Source of the DNA: Bemisia tabaci
Lineage: Eukaryota > Arthropoda > Insecta > Hemiptera > Aleyrodidae
Assembly (NCBI RefSeq): GCF_918797505.1
Contig: NC_092799.1
Span: forward strand, 24,676,382 to 24,740,381
Direction of reading: 5' to 3'
DNA length: 64,000 bases
The notes beneath the pieces were generated by a model that saw only the letters and a program-made list of their open reading frames with translations, was not told the DNA's origin and searched no databases. Of the stretch, positions 1 through 15,300 are shown in pieces. The stretch's first letter is position 1. The number at the start of each line of letters is the position of its first letter. Both the position numbers and the translations under genes were made by a program.

Positions 1-340
1 TATGGACCAAAAAACACCCTCTTGCTGACTGACAACTGGTTAATTATTCGGCCTGGTGAAGGGTTTAAGATGAGGTTGACGCTTGTTCAATCAACTTAGC
101 CTACTAATTACACAACTCCATTCCACCTTTGCTTAGACTTTTCGAGCAGACAAACAAAATTTAAATGAGCAGCCTGTAGTGCTGATGATTTTGTATTGTT
201 GAATGATGTTCAATTATATGGTCCTGAAATCGTGTAGCATCTAAATTTTGGAACATCTTGGTGGAAGAATTTTCTGTGAAAATAAATAAATGAGTAATTT
301 ATGTGCAATGCACTGATTCGGTCCTGGTTTCTTTTTTCAG

Positions 341-3300
341 GTTGGAATGAGGTTATTAGAGGTGAATGGAATTTCACTTTTAGGAGCCACCCACCAAGAG
401 GCTGTGAATGCGCTGAGAAGCGCAGGACAATCATTGCACTTAGTCGTTTGCAAAGGTAAGCATGTTTTTTTATTTTGAGGTCACTGAAAGTACCCCTCCC
501 ATCGGATGCATTTATAACAGAAAAATTTTGATTCATGAAAAATCTTGAGATTTATTGATCAAAGACTGTACTGCATACTTTTTTCCCCTTACCTAAGGTA
601 ATTTTATACATGGACGCGAAGATGAAGAAGTCTTGAACTCTTACCTATCATTTACTTTGACCTATAACTTGCGCCATAGCTCCAAGAATGGGGCCTAAAT
701 GTACGAAAACAAAATAAATAAATTTAGGGAAAAGAGTTTTTTTCGATGGGTTTCATCATTGATGGACTGTATTGTATGTCAAAGTTAACACATTCTCTGC
801 CAATGTATTTTATTGTAATTTTTTCTGCTATGCCATAAAAACGCGAGCAAAAGCGGCATAATTTGTGCGCTATTTTCTACCCACATCACCATTGCTGTCT
901 CCAGACAAACACTTCCTAAGCTATGGTTTTTGTATTAACATCATTAATGTATCTGATTTGTTTTTTAGGTTACGATAAAGCGGAAGTAGAGAGATTGGTT
1001 AGCGAAGGAAAATTAAACAGAGAAAAATCACAATCTAGATCTCATAGTGTTAGTATGTCAAGTCTTGACCGAGAGTATGAAGACTCGGAAATCATTAGAC
1101 AGGTAAATGGAGACTTTTTATTGCCCTCAATCAATTTAGTAACCACGTTTTAATTCTGTTGCCATGAAAAAAAACGAGAAATTGCAAAATGCATCCTTAT
1201 CATTCTTTTGGTAATGATTCTTTTAAAATTTCCCCTCCTCTCTCTAAATATTTTAAAAGATCCTAAGTTTAGCATACTTTCTCTTGATTCTTAAATTCTT
1301 TGGGTTTCTTTTTTTTTTTCTTCCTTTCTTTATTTTTTTTTTGTTATAAATTGTTGGTATTTCACCCCCTTCCAGGAAAACTTCCTTGATTTTTGTTCTC
1401 TGTCAGTAGAATATTCTGTATGAAGTTCACGCCCTAAAGTTAGCTTGTTCCTCTTCGAATGAATAAGATAGAAGCAGAAATGTTAATACGCTACAACGGA
1501 GATAAGACATCTTGCACTTAGATCATTTGAATATGTTACTTCAATAGAATAATTTTAAACCCAAAGAAGAAGAAAAAAGATAAATTTTGAACAAAAATCT
1601 CTTAATGATTTTTCAGGAAGAAGAAATGAAGCAAGAACTAGTTGAGTGGGAGAAAGAGGATAGCGAAAAACGTGGCCAACTGGACTTGGATCTCATCCGA
1701 GAAAAATCAACCCAGGAAAAGGTAAAGTTTTTCTGTACTTCTGCTTGTCATCTTTAAATAATCATGAATTGTATAGAGCGCAACATTTTTCGTCGAAGCC
1801 AGAAAAAGTAACAACTTAGGGACAGAGCCAGTGACAGGCTTCGGTAATATTAAAGGGTTAAATTGCAGGTAGATGATTTCTTTCATACAACCTCAGATTA
1901 CCAATGCCAATCTACCCTTAAACAATAGACAAAATTGCTTACCTGACTCAGCCCTTCAGCCATCACTTTTTGTCACATGTACAAAAATGTTAATTTTTAG
2001 AAAGTTGCTATTTTCAATCAAAGAAACATGTTTTTCAATGGTATCATAAAACATGTAGTGAGTTAATGTCACAAAATGCAGATAATTTTCACAAGGTGTA
2101 ATTTTTAATGCTTGAAACTCAAAGCCCCTTGGTTTATGTATCATTAAACCCCTTTAATTTGAGATTTAATATTTATTGATTTTTAAGTTTTAGTAGTAAT
2201 TGAAGGCATAGCTAAAAATCTGAATAACGCTTATGCTTGTTTTAAAAAATGTGAACATTAAATTGAATGGTGAAATAGAAATGTGCAAAGTTCAATTGAA
2301 GTAAAAATATCTTTCTCATTATGCTCTGTTTTGGTTTTGATGATGACAGGTTCTAGATGTTGTGCGAGCAGCTGAGCTCTTAGCCAGTGATCCTGTGCCT
2401 AAACCAAAGTCCCCTGGGGGACCAAAATCTGGTGATAGCCTCAAGACAACAACAATTGTTATGAGCAAGCACACTCTGGGCCCTCAAAATTCTCAAGAGA
2501 ACGTAAGTTTCGGGTCTTGGCCCTTCAGTTTGTCACTAAACTTTATTGCGCTGCACTCCCTCTCTGCCATCTCTATTTTGACTAATAAAGCCCTGTCACT
2601 TTCTCAGATTACAACAAAGATATGTTATTGAAAGGACAAGGTACTCATTCAAGATCATCGATTATGTCAAATAATTCTCCGGTCCTTCTGTTTTTTTTTA
2701 CAAACCATAATTTAATGATGATTGTCACTATCAGGAAGTAAGTGCAATCTCATAGTAGCAACACCAGTGCCAATTACCAAGTGCCAGTGCCAGTGTTCAT
2801 TGCCAACTATCATGCAATAATAATTCATGTAAGCAATCGTGTCATGTAACCAGTGTGTAAATACTCCCAGATGACAGGATCTCAGGTGTATTTTTAAACC
2901 ACTGGTGACTGCTTAGATATGAGAAGTCTTAAATACGGGGAATTAAGATAACTGAGGTCCAATCCTATCCAAACTTTGTTTTCAGCATTTTTTTTTTCAT
3001 TTTTTGCGTGTTTTTGCAGCACCAGTAAAAACATTACAATGGCTAATGAACAAAACCGCCTATCTGAAAACTGACGATTTTGTAGAACGAAGGGAAAACT
3101 TCGCCATTTTTATAATTAATAGGTTAGATTCTCAATTTTTTATACGTTAGAGTGTAATTGAAGTGCTCCTCTACAGAATTGGAAAAAAAAACTAAAATCA
3201 TCAGTTAGCGTACTTTATGCTGTAGAATGCGGCGAAGTCGCTAACTCTTTTTTGAAAACCTGCCAGTTAGGCGGTATTATTCATTAGCCCTCAATTAATA

Positions 3301-6300
3301 CAATTGCCTGGCAATGGGTTTTTTAATTTGTGTCTTGACTCTAAATAAAAGGACTTGGTTTGTGTAGCAAGCAAAATCAAAAATTAAAGATTTTTGTATT
3401 GAAGAGCGCAGAAGTTTTCTCATTCAAGCAGAGAAGGCAGAGAGTGAATTGTAGTAAATTACAGAGTAAGTTTAAGTATTGATCCCATATAATGCACACC
3501 TATAGATATCTCCCTTTTAAACAATGACTTCTTTGTTCCTTTCCTCGTTCCTTAGTTTAATGTAACAAAACATCTCACATTTTATCCTTTTTTCGACCTT
3601 TGAATATTGTAATTTCCCTTATTGACTATCTCTACCTTAAAGAACCTCGATGGTGGGATACTGCATAGCGTTCTCTTTTTCCTCTACCTTTCCTCTCTAA
3701 TCTTCTTCTAGCATGCCCCTTTGCGATTCACTCAGCTCAGTAGGAAGTGTCAAAGTTTGTGTTATCCGGGTGCTCGGTGTGCTTTTCATATTTTTTCAGA
3801 ACTGGGTTTCCTAGCTTTTAATATTTGCTCTGATCGAACTATAGCAACATTTGTGGGAAACAGTTGCATCAGCATTGAGAGTGAGCTATTTGCAGAGTGG
3901 AATCATGACTTGATGAATGGAGCTTGTGGGTTAGCAAGTAAAATCTCTCTGACAGACAAATTATACATCCAGTTCAAAAGAGATGTTGCTCTTGGAATAA
4001 CACAATAGATTCATCATGTGCTCTATACCAGGCGGTGTGTTCCTCCTTGTCTTGTATTGTCAGTGATACATTTAAAGTTATCAGTGAATGTTTTACGTGT
4101 TGCTGATTGGTGAGATTAAGGTTATGGGGACCTGCATGTGACATTATCTACTTGTCCTCTTCAAGTCTCTGTTATTATCAGTTGGAGAAACTTGAGGTTT
4201 GGACAGGGCTCATTGTTCTCCAACCATTTATGATTCTGTGAGTCAGGGCCTAGGTTAATTTTTCTGACAAGGATTCTTTGATGTTTTCTTTTGGCACATA
4301 GTATATACTCTCAAAAATGGTTATTTCTGAGCGTAATTGAATCCCACAAATGCAAAATCATGAATCAAGCAAATCTCAGCTCTCATGTTTCGGACGGTTG
4401 TAAATAAGAAAAAACATGCATGCATTTTCTAATATTGTCATGGTAGAAGAATCCTTTATCCCATCAGGAAATGACTCAATATAATTGAACCCAACACTTT
4501 TCTGCAGTGAAACATTCCATGTATTTTATCAATTTTTGTGGGTTTTGCATGTATTTTTTTTTTTAAATCTCACCTGCCGAATACTCTCGAAAGTAAGTCT
4601 CCTTTTGGCAAAGGATGCATGTTGAAGAGTTTTTTTTATCAATGTTACCCATTTTAGGCAGACAAATATGAAGATCGCTGGTAGAATTTTATGTTAGCAA
4701 GAGAAAAATTTCGGTGCCTCATTTCCAAACTGCATCTCTGCATCTTTCACATGTTTTTTTTAAGTTCTAATTTTTCCCCCAACTATTCCCTGGATCTCTT
4801 TTCATGAATTGAAAGGTAACAGATGTGTTAGCAAGAGAAATTACAAGTTTAAAACCTTTCACTAGAGAATTATTATGGTGATGTACATGAAATAGGAAAT
4901 AATTGAACTGGGTCTGGCATGAAAATAAATTGACGCTTCACCAGTATCCCAGCAACGATGGAAACTTTTACTCTTTGAGCTCCACTTCTTTTCTGTAGAC
5001 AGTAATATTCATCTTACCTTCATTTGGTAGTCAACCTGCGTTTTAAGAAGCCAATTCAAAAGATAATTTCGAGTGGTGGAGCTCCTAATTCTGCCACAGA
5101 GTGAGCTCAAAGTTGAAATATCACGCAACTTCTAGAGAAATAATAAGCAAGACCAGGTGAATTACTCTACATACATTTTCAGTACCATCAAAGAGTAATA
5201 CAAAGGTTTTAAAAAGTGATACATGGAAAACTGTCATTACATATTGTAATATGCGCAAGAGAGCATCTGTAATTTTATGTAAAATTTTTTGGAGGGGAGG
5301 GGAAGTGGTATCATTACATTTTATCACATGAAAAGATCAACTAAAATTAGTGTTTCAAGGGGGGGGGGGGCAAGTCAAGAATTGGATAAATAGAATTTCC
5401 CGCAGCTGTTTTTTTGTTATTTTTCGTCTTAATTTTCAATTTGTTTTACAAGTAAATAATTGCATCTCTGGAAGAAGGTTTTCTTTTTTTTCATTTAATT
5501 GGATTTTTCTTTTGTTTTACTTTTCTGTGTCTTTTGCATGATAACAGAAACCTGATGGTTCCAAGACTGATCTTTCATCTGCCACCCAAAATGGTCCTGA
5601 TGTCATTTTGAGTCCTTCGAGTCCTCGACATTCCTACCCATCCAGGTCCACCCACCCGTCCCCAGACCACCTCGTTTTCCCTAAGATCTCCTCAAAACCC
5701 ACCTCTCTAGACTCCGACCCCATTGTTAATGCGTCTCAGATGAACGTACGATCGTTAACCACTCAAACATCTTCATCTCTAGAAGAAACCTCCTCCTATC
5801 ATGACACCCGTGTTACTTCATCCAGTGAAACTACCTCATCTCATGACACCCATGTCAACTCCTCTACTGTTGGCAAATCAACAAAAACCGAAGGATCTCA
5901 GTTCAGTGAATATACTCCTGTCTACCACAGTGAAAAATCTCACCTGTTTGAGCAAAGTAATCAGAAATTCGATTTTGATACTGGTAGTATTGAAGAGGAC
6001 ATTTGCAGGAGGATCGAAGATAAAATTTCGAAGGTAAACCAAGGCAAGCTCTTGGAATCATCAAGCTGCATTGCCGATGCCATTAAAATTGTCGATAATC
6101 TCCTGATAAAATCATCTGTCGGAAGAAGTGAGCCAGATTTAACGAGGAGTCCATTGAGCTCAACACAATATGTTGTTAGCGATTTGTTGTCTCAAAGTAA
6201 GGATACAAGTAAAAGCGCTGAAAATGTTGTCTGGAAAACTCCTGACAGCTCGGTTCTGAAGGAGAAAGAAGAACCAAAGCTATCAACCCTACCGAAGACA

Positions 6301-9300
6301 AGTAAAAGCGTTTGGTTTTCAGAGCCGTCTTCTTCAACAAAATCCGTTGCAAAAGAGGTGAGTGAAAATTCAGCTATTATAAACTCCGCAACCTCCACAA
6401 CTATAACCACATCAGCACCGTCTGTGAATGAGGCATCGCTCTTCCACACAACGATGGGTTTCGCACCATATCCATCTGTTGTTCATTACTCTCCTTTTCC
6501 TCCATCGTTCATACCTCCATCATCAATGTATTTCAGTCCATATTACTCCCCTCCGTTTTCATCTCAGTCTCCACTGATGTCTCCATACCCTCCGTCTGTT
6601 TCAATCAACTCTCCTCCCCCGACCAGTTGCTACCCTAATATTCCATATTATGTTCCACACTTACCTCCCTATCCGGCCCCATTTTCTCCTCCCATCCTCT
6701 CACCAGAATCTCAAAGATCTCATAAAGTTGAACCAGTATCAAGTACTAAAGGAATTTATAAGTCTACACCCGATATTCATTCCGAGTCGACCAATGCCCC
6801 TCTCAGTCCAGGGAGCCGTTCCAAATCAACTTGGGATATCAGGAGTCCACAGAAAACAAAAACGAATACAAGTGACAATTTATCCGATAGTGGCACTTGG
6901 AAATTTGATAGTAAAATTGTGAGCAACAGCAATCTCAAGGATTATAAGTCAAGATTCCTCAATGTTACTTCAGATCCTGAACTTATGCCTAAAAAAGATA
7001 AAGTTGAGCAAAAACCCTTGGAAAGCAATAGATCTTTTTCAAATATCACCAAAGATGCTGAACAAAAGAACTTGGGCCGTGAAAGTTTCAAATCAAGTAT
7101 GAAACCACCAACGAAATTTGAGGTGAAAGTTGACGATAAAGGAGTGAACTTCAAAGAGACCTTCGAAAGAAAAAAAGAAGAAACAACGACTGATGAAGCA
7201 GGTAGTCTAGAAGCATACACCAAGGATGAGAGTATTTTTCAGAACAAATTTTTTACAAACAAAGCAGGCAAAGTTGAGTTTTCCAAAGGCTCTAATTCCA
7301 ACAAATCATCATTCACTGTCAGTTCTGAAGGAGATAAACGAACTTTTAAATTGGGAACGGACTCATCAAATATTGAAAAACTTGTCTCTAATACTGGCTC
7401 AACAAATCTATCATCAGTTACCAAGAGTGACACTTCAGATAACATCTCCTTCTCTGAGTGTGAAGTCACAGATGAAGTTGTCAAGAAAAATGAGAAATTC
7501 ACCATCGAAACTAAAATCTATGATAGAGCCAAACCTGAAACCAAACCGAAACCACTGCTCTCCGCATCTAAACCAAGTGAAGACTCTCTCATCATCAAAG
7601 ACATCCTGATGAAAGAAAGTAAATCTCTGGCCAGTAAGACTGTTTCTGAGTCCTCAAAGGTGTACAACTATCGTAGCAATGAACAAACGTTTAAAGACAC
7701 TCTGAATGAAGAAAAGTCGTACAGAATTGACTTCCTAAAGAACAACATTGAAGAAAAACAGGCCTTTGACTTTGACACCAGCCGATACTCATTTTCAAAA
7801 TCACCTATCAAAACCTCCGAACGGGGTCCAAATGTTCCCCAAGCAGGGTCTCTGAGGAGATGTCCCAGATCCCCCCCTCCAAAACCAACTACTCCTCCAC
7901 CTCCTCCACCTATAAATTACACAACCCTTCCGAAAACCTCTCGCATTCCTTCCTGGGAAGAATTCATTCTCTCAACTCCCACTATCACATGCCCTTCTCG
8001 GGACAATTCCTGTAGATCTAACACTGGAGCTAAAATCAGTTCGAGTAAAAATGCATGCTTATCCTCAGATTCCAAGCAGGTATGTTTTACCAACTTTGAT
8101 TTAATTTTTATTTTAGGATTTATGCGTGGTGCTTTAATAAAGTTATATGCAATTATTATTCAGTTTATCTCATTTAACAAGTTATCCGTTCAAAGAAAAT
8201 TGTAGTATGCAAAAATTAATTAGTGACATTAGGTTTGTATTTGGTAAATCATACCATTAAGCATACTGATTATAATTTCTCTGGTTTTGGAAAGTGTATC
8301 ATCAGAGTAAGGCAGAAAATCTTGAGTTTACCGGAATATAAATAGTCCGTAAATCACTTGTGATCCAAAGAATTAAACTAATCGACGGTGAAGCCACCCT
8401 CTTCCAATCCGAGATTGATTTTCCCTATTATTCATATCATTCAGAAAGGAATATATGACTGGTGCCAAGAAAAGGATATAGTCATGAACCCCAACAAATT
8501 TGTTTTAATGACCTTTTCAAACCGTATTATTAATAACAATTTATTTTTACAATATGGAGATGTCACCATCCCCATATCAAATTTCGCCAAATATCTGGGC
8601 CTTAATCTTGACTGTAAGCTTAAGTGGAAACACCACATAAAATTAAAACGGCAGGAATGTAATTGGAAATTTAGTCGCCTGCATTGGTTGGTTAACAGTC
8701 GTTCACCATTATCCCTTGGTAATAAGCTGCTTATTTATAAGCAGCTTATTAGACCTGTCTGGGCATATGGATGCCAGATATGGGGAACGGCTGCACCCAC
8801 GAACATCAAGATGATTCAAACACTCCAAAATAAAATACTACGCAAAATATGTGGGGCACACAGATATCAGCGAAACAAAGACATCCATAGAGATCTCGGT
8901 ATTGAGTCTGTAGGAGACTTCATCACTAAAATCTCCTCTCGGTATGAGGCACGTCTACACAGACACACTAACGAAGAAGCAATTGCTCTGTTAGATAACA
9001 GTAACGAAATTAGAAGACTAAAAAGACGCAAACCCTGGGAGCTGGCCACTCCTAGAATGGATCTGTATTTTTAATTTTTCTATGTACCTTTAATCCTCCT
9101 ATCTGTAATAATGAGTCTTATACTTATACTCTTTCATTTGTGTTACTAGGTTACTATGTTAGTTACCTTTCATTCAAGAAGTAGGAAACTACTCTGTCGT
9201 TTTCTGTATACTGATTTACCTGAATGTAAAGATATTGTATATAATTCCTCTGGAAGTTTACAAAATAAATACTTTAAAAAAAAAAAGAAAAAAAAAAAAA

Positions 9301-12300
9301 TTCAGAAAGGACACTATTCAAAATCGGCGTTCCCCCCCCCCCCCCCCGGGGGGGGAGTCGTGTCATATTTTGGGGGCTGATAAAAACGCCGATTCTGAAT
9401 AGTGTCCTTTCGCCGTAACTATACCTTCACAGATTTTCTGCAGTTGGACTGAGATTAGCAGGAGAAAAGTCCTGCAAAGGTTTCTAGCTAGAAAAAAAGG
9501 CACCAAAATGGGTCTTTCAGTCGTAAGTTATTGAATAAGTCAGTGATGAATTGGTCCTCATGAAACAGGCTCTTTTCACATCACTGTAAGAACAACCCAC
9601 AGTTGTTCAAAGGGGCTCTGTGTCTGGTTTTTCAATTTTCAAAACATGTTGTGCCTATTTTTTTTTATTGCAACCAATATTTCCGTGTTCCTTCCTTCAT
9701 TTACTGAACAATCTCACTAGTTCAAACTTTTTTCAGTGTCTATCGAATATTGTGGAAAGGGTCTGAATTTCTTTTTTCCATTTCAGCTTTATCATTTTTA
9801 CGTTAATTTTCTTACAGTTTAAATTTGCTTAACTTATCTGTATAGACCTAAATCAAGAGTTATATCACCCTTTTACCCACAGATTTTGATCACCAACGAC
9901 CGTATTGTACTCTTCAACCTGTAGATATTTTACATACAACATTTTCACCCCAAATTTGCATGAATTCCTTCCTTGCAAGAGATGGTATCATTCAGTTACT
10001 GCTTTCGATTCCTGTAGAAACAGTAGTAAAGCATGCATTTATTCCTCCTTATTCCCCTTTGATAATTGAATCTTTGTTGATCTTGTACAGATTTTTTAAC
10101 GGAAAAAACTTTTATTCCTATCAGAAGTTCTTATCACAATAATAATGAAAGTGAGTCTTCAGAGATAAAATAAGATAAAATAATTTATGTTGAAAACTAA
10201 TAAGGCCTCTTAAATTACATAGGCATGTTTCTCAATCGTCAGTTATTAAATTTAATGACTCTCGTGGTTTTCCTTTAAGTCATTGGTTTTCTTTTTTTTC
10301 AGCTTCCTATTTCAACGCCAGCCAGTCCTGCCAAACAATCCATCAGTGACAAGAAAAAGTTTTTCGAGAAAGCCATGGAAGAGCATCATCACCCCTCTCC
10401 TAAACCAGGTAATAAAGGAAAAAGAATTTCTACTTTCAAAAATTTTGTGTGTATGTTTTTGTCAGGAATTTTGTCTTCCTAAGCTTCCGTATTGTGACTT
10501 CTCATACACAATTGAATTAACGCATTTATTGCCAGGGTGGTCATAGTGGCAGTCTTTTGTCGATTAGACCAGGTCAAAATGAGTAACTCATGGGAGACAG
10601 CATTGTACGGCGCACTTTCATCTTGTTGTTGTGCCAAAGAGACACTGTTGGAGGTTTCGATTGTAAAGTACAAGTCACTTATGTAACTGATAAAGCGCGC
10701 TGGCGTTTTTGTAATGTGTGGTACCCAAGGTTTGAAGCATTTGCATTTGCCGAGGTTTTTTTTTTCTTGTTTTTCTGGCTTTAGAGAAATTTCCACACAA
10801 CTCAGCGGTGGAGTTAATGGTTGATTCTGCATTAGCTACCTTTTCTAGTCAAATCTTTCCAAGGAGGCGTTGAAATTGACTCAAGAAATTCCTGGAAAAT
10901 ATGCTACTAAAAGTATATTATTTTTTTAACGAGAAATCAGATAGAAATGAAGACTTTCAAACAGTTCCATAAGAATTTCCCAATAGTGGTAGCTTTTTCC
11001 TATGCCATCTAGATTCTTGATATCTCTTTTCCAAAAATAGAGAGTAAACTTGATGAGCAAATGAAACATTTTTTGAAGAAGGAAGATGAAGTTCAATCTC
11101 AGTGTTTTACTAACCTTCTCTTTCTTCCTTTTTTGCATTCCTGGAAGGGCTTTATTTGAATCGAGGTACTTGGTTTTCTCAGATCAATATATTCCTTTAG
11201 TTTGTCAAAGAATATTTTACTCTTCTTAATTCCATGTAATCGTGGGAAAAATTTTGTCCTTTGAACACCTTAATTGAAGCAATTTTCTCAATTTCTCTGT
11301 TTTTGACCAACAGATCTTTTTCAGTATTTAAGGGCCTATCACAAGTTTTTCCTGAGTTTTTTTTCTAAAATACCGAGAAGATTAAATACATTTCAAAACC
11401 ACTCTAAGAGCAAAAAAATGAACGACTCAAAAAAGCTCAGACTCATCAATTCCATCCAGACTTGACCACCTCAATGAATTTTTTGTGCTAAAAAAAAAGA
11501 AAGGAAAAAAAATTCAACCCTCAAACGAAACTGATCTTTGTACCTTCACGTCTACATTTTGCAACTATTTTTAACTGCAACCAAAACAGACCTTGTGTAT
11601 CATTATCTCGAAGGTCAAGGGGGGGGGGGTGTGGAAGAGGCGGAGAGAACCCTTTTTTAATTTTCTAAACTTGAATATCAATCAGTACATACTAATCAAT
11701 TCTGTCCCTTTCATTGCAGAGAGGACTTTCAGTTTCCTGAGCCAAGATGAACTAGAAAAGTTGAAGCAAGAAGAAGGTGAGCCAGAATCACATTCTCAAG
11801 GTCTACTTTTCGGAAATAATGTTGAAATAATCCATCTTCCTGCCATTCAGTAGTCTTTTTAAATTTCTGTCAGGTCCTATTTATAGTAAAAAAAAGTCAT
11901 ACTTTTGTCACTGGATCAATGTAAATAATCATCAACGTTTGTTTTATTAATCTTTCTAAAACACTCGGAAAAATGAAATTTTAAGGGCGGATTTTTAAGT
12001 TACCTATTCTGAACCTTCATGACCCCTCAGCATAGCAAAAGTTTCTGTACGTCTAATTTATAGCTCCGGTGTTAACAGTGTCTACATAGTAATGGCGAGA
12101 GCACTTGTTGGCCTAAGAGACCATGCAGCCACTATTTTTTGAGTGGTGCCAGATTTTTCTACCTTTCCAATCTCTCACTAATCTACTGCTGACTTTCTTT
12201 TCACATGCTAATTTTGTACGTTTAAGCTGGAAGCTTCAGTCTGTTTTTGTTTTTTTTATTTTTGACAACTTATCAACTAGCTAGCATCCAGTCCCTAGTT

Positions 12301-15300
12301 TAATAATATGGGGCTCACCTGAAAATTGATACCTGTGAAAAGCTGTGAAATCATGAAAATTAGGACAGTAGATTTAAAATTTAAAAGTGATATTACATGA
12401 AAATTTCAGTAATCGAAAGTTAATGGTATAGGTGTCAGCTGTAAAGCAGCCACCTTGCTTATATAGACAGTGAGACCTTGGAAAACAAGTGTCTTGATAG
12501 GAGCATATCAGAAAGTTTGGTGTGAAACTTTTTGAAAAATTCCTCAAAGGGAAATGATTTACTGCAAGAAATTTTGTGCAATACTCGTAATCAATCAGTC
12601 TTTAATAAGGTAGAAAATCTGTGAGGATATAAACCAAAATATGTGATTTTTAGTTTATGGTTTAATGTGTATTTACAGGTTGATCAGTGATTGGAGAAGC
12701 AGACCTCTTAGAATTTTCCACTTTACCATGCTCTAAACTTTTACCATCGTTTTGTAACATATTTTTCTTTTTTTGCTCCACCAGAAAAAAAAATAGCAAC
12801 ATTATCAAAAGGCGATTTGAAATTGCTGCAAACTCACGCAGAAGATTTTATGGGTGAAGCAGGTGAAGAAGATGAGGAAAATGGACTATCTGGTTCTGAT
12901 GCCTTTGTGATACAGTGAGTACTTTTGTAGTAAACATTTTTTTAGTAATGAATGTAACTTCATTGTCTTTAACTTGTCAATCGTAGGTTTCTGTTACCCA
13001 TACAATCAATTACAATCAATCATTACAATCAATGCTCAAATGTATAATGACTCAAAAAGATCCTCGAAATGTTGAATCACATGGCAAGATTTACCTGATT
13101 GGAGTCATAGATATTTGTGAAGAGCAAAGTTCTAAACAGAGGAAGTTTTGCCTTTTTTTTCAGACGTTTGCAAATTTTGATCCTTGTGTCAATATTAGTT
13201 TGAATTGAAATCATCTACTCAGGCTTCAAGACTTGTTAAAGTCACCAAGGAAAATCTCGGTTTGAAGTCAGCATCATTTTAATTCTCTCTTTGCCTGTGA
13301 GATGGGCAAGAGGTTACATTAGGGTGCGTCAAAATAAGTGGAAGTTTGAAATGTTATGCTCCTCAGATGGTAATTGATGCCACTTGGTATAAAAACATTT
13401 TTGCCAAAATAAGATTGGTTGAAATTAGCTCAAATTTTGGCAAAAATGTTTTTTACGAAGTGGCATTGATTACCACCTGGGAAGCGTAACATTGCAAACT
13501 TTCATTTTTTTGATGCACCCGAGGGTTGCATGCACAAAAAAAAAAAATTATTTTGAGAAGAATGATGTAGCATTTATCTCATTACATATTGCTCTCAACT
13601 AATTTTGAGATTTTTCCACAGATTAAATCAATCTTGTAAAAATGATGTTCTTCCCTCCGTATGCTATTCTTTTGTTGACTGAAAATTGGTAATTCTCCTA
13701 AAATTTACCTCGTAATTTATTCACACCAAACTTCTCTAAAAATGTTCAGCAATTCTGAAACTAATAAAAAACCAAATTATGGTCAAGAAAATTAAGTGAA
13801 TGATGGTGGTGATAACTCCAAATTAGAGTATTAATCAGGGTTGTCACAACAGGGATAAGCAGGAAACCCGGGGAAAGTCTGAGAATTTTATAAAGGCAGT
13901 GAAAACCAGGAAACATCAGAGAAACTGATACATTTTCAAGGAAAAAGGGTTTGATCCCTTCTATTTATTTTCCAGAATGTGTTTAACGTTTCAAACATAA
14001 GATGTGTGCTCGAGTCAGTAAGTGGTGATTTTTAACCATCTAGCCTATTCTCAAATGTCAGGGAATTCTACCAAAATTTATAAAGATAATCCGGGAAATG
14101 TCAGAGAATTTCAGTTTCTAATTTCTGTTCTAAACCTTGATAAATATTTTTGCTCACCAGTTCTGTTTAAACCTTAAAGAAGTTGCAAATGTTGGTTATG
14201 CTCTAAATTTATGCTTTATTTGCCTCCAGAAACACCAATGCAATGCTGGCACCTCTTAATCAAGATGTAACCTCCCCTGGAGTCATTCGAACTGCTAAAG
14301 CTGAAAAACGGATGAAAAATCGACTTATCCAAGATGTAAGTTTTCTGTTACACATTGGTTTGTCTCACTCATCGGCATGCTCAACATTAATGAATATTTT
14401 TAGGCATATTTTGAACATCTTTGAAAGTTCTTTTCTCATCTAAAATTTGATGAAGTGAATAGCGGAAAAATTTAGGTATTCTCATTTGTTATCAACTTGC
14501 CCAAAATACCTTTTTAAAATAAACTGCAGCTGTCTAGCTGTTTTGCTCTAAATTTTAGGCATCACCTCTATTTCTTGGAAACTTCCTCAAATTTTAATAA
14601 AATATTATGTAACTACAATCATGCTTTAGATCAAAGTTACTTGAATACTTAAATAAATTATATCTAGCCCTCCTTAATGTGATTGATTTTGTTGACAGGG
14701 CTTGCTTACTGATGAGGAATTAGATAAGGAGCTGTCGCGTGCAGAACAAAGAGCTCTCAATGCTGAAAAACGAGCTGCGTGGCGGCAAGCTCGTTTAAAA
14801 TCCCTTGAGCAGGTCAGTTCATCTTAATTTTTTTTCTTTGTCGGCAAGAATGCAACTGCGCTGTACAGTAATGTGAAAATTAAAGATTGACAATTGCATA
14901 GAGCCAGAAATATGCTAGGGGAGAATGGTCCCTCATTTTTTACAGAACACTGTGCCTTTAATCTATCAAAAGTGTTCGTAAAGGCTAAACCAATCATTAT
15001 TTCCTCTATCAATCACCGCAAAGTCCACCGCAATCAGTTTGTGAATTTCCTCCATGTTCATATGTAAGCCAGCCAGTTTTTCCCTACACGATTTGGGGCA
15101 AGGTTCTGTTTGAAAGTCTATCAAGATGTTTTTCTGTCTCTGTAGCATTTAAAGTGTTCATTTTTCTCCTCAAAGAGGAAAACAAGGTGTTACATGGGCC
15201 GCTGGTACAGTCCACCTGGCAAATCAAGAAATCAAGAGTGAATTCTCATTGATAATTTTTCCAATTTTTTATAATTCTATTATGCTTAATGTTTGTTGAC

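Noticed and set aside
3721..4008. 95-codon plus-strand frame in a scrib intron
   Set aside because: Starts at a non-ATG codon, lacks flanking splice logic with the scrib exons, and has no recognisable domain.
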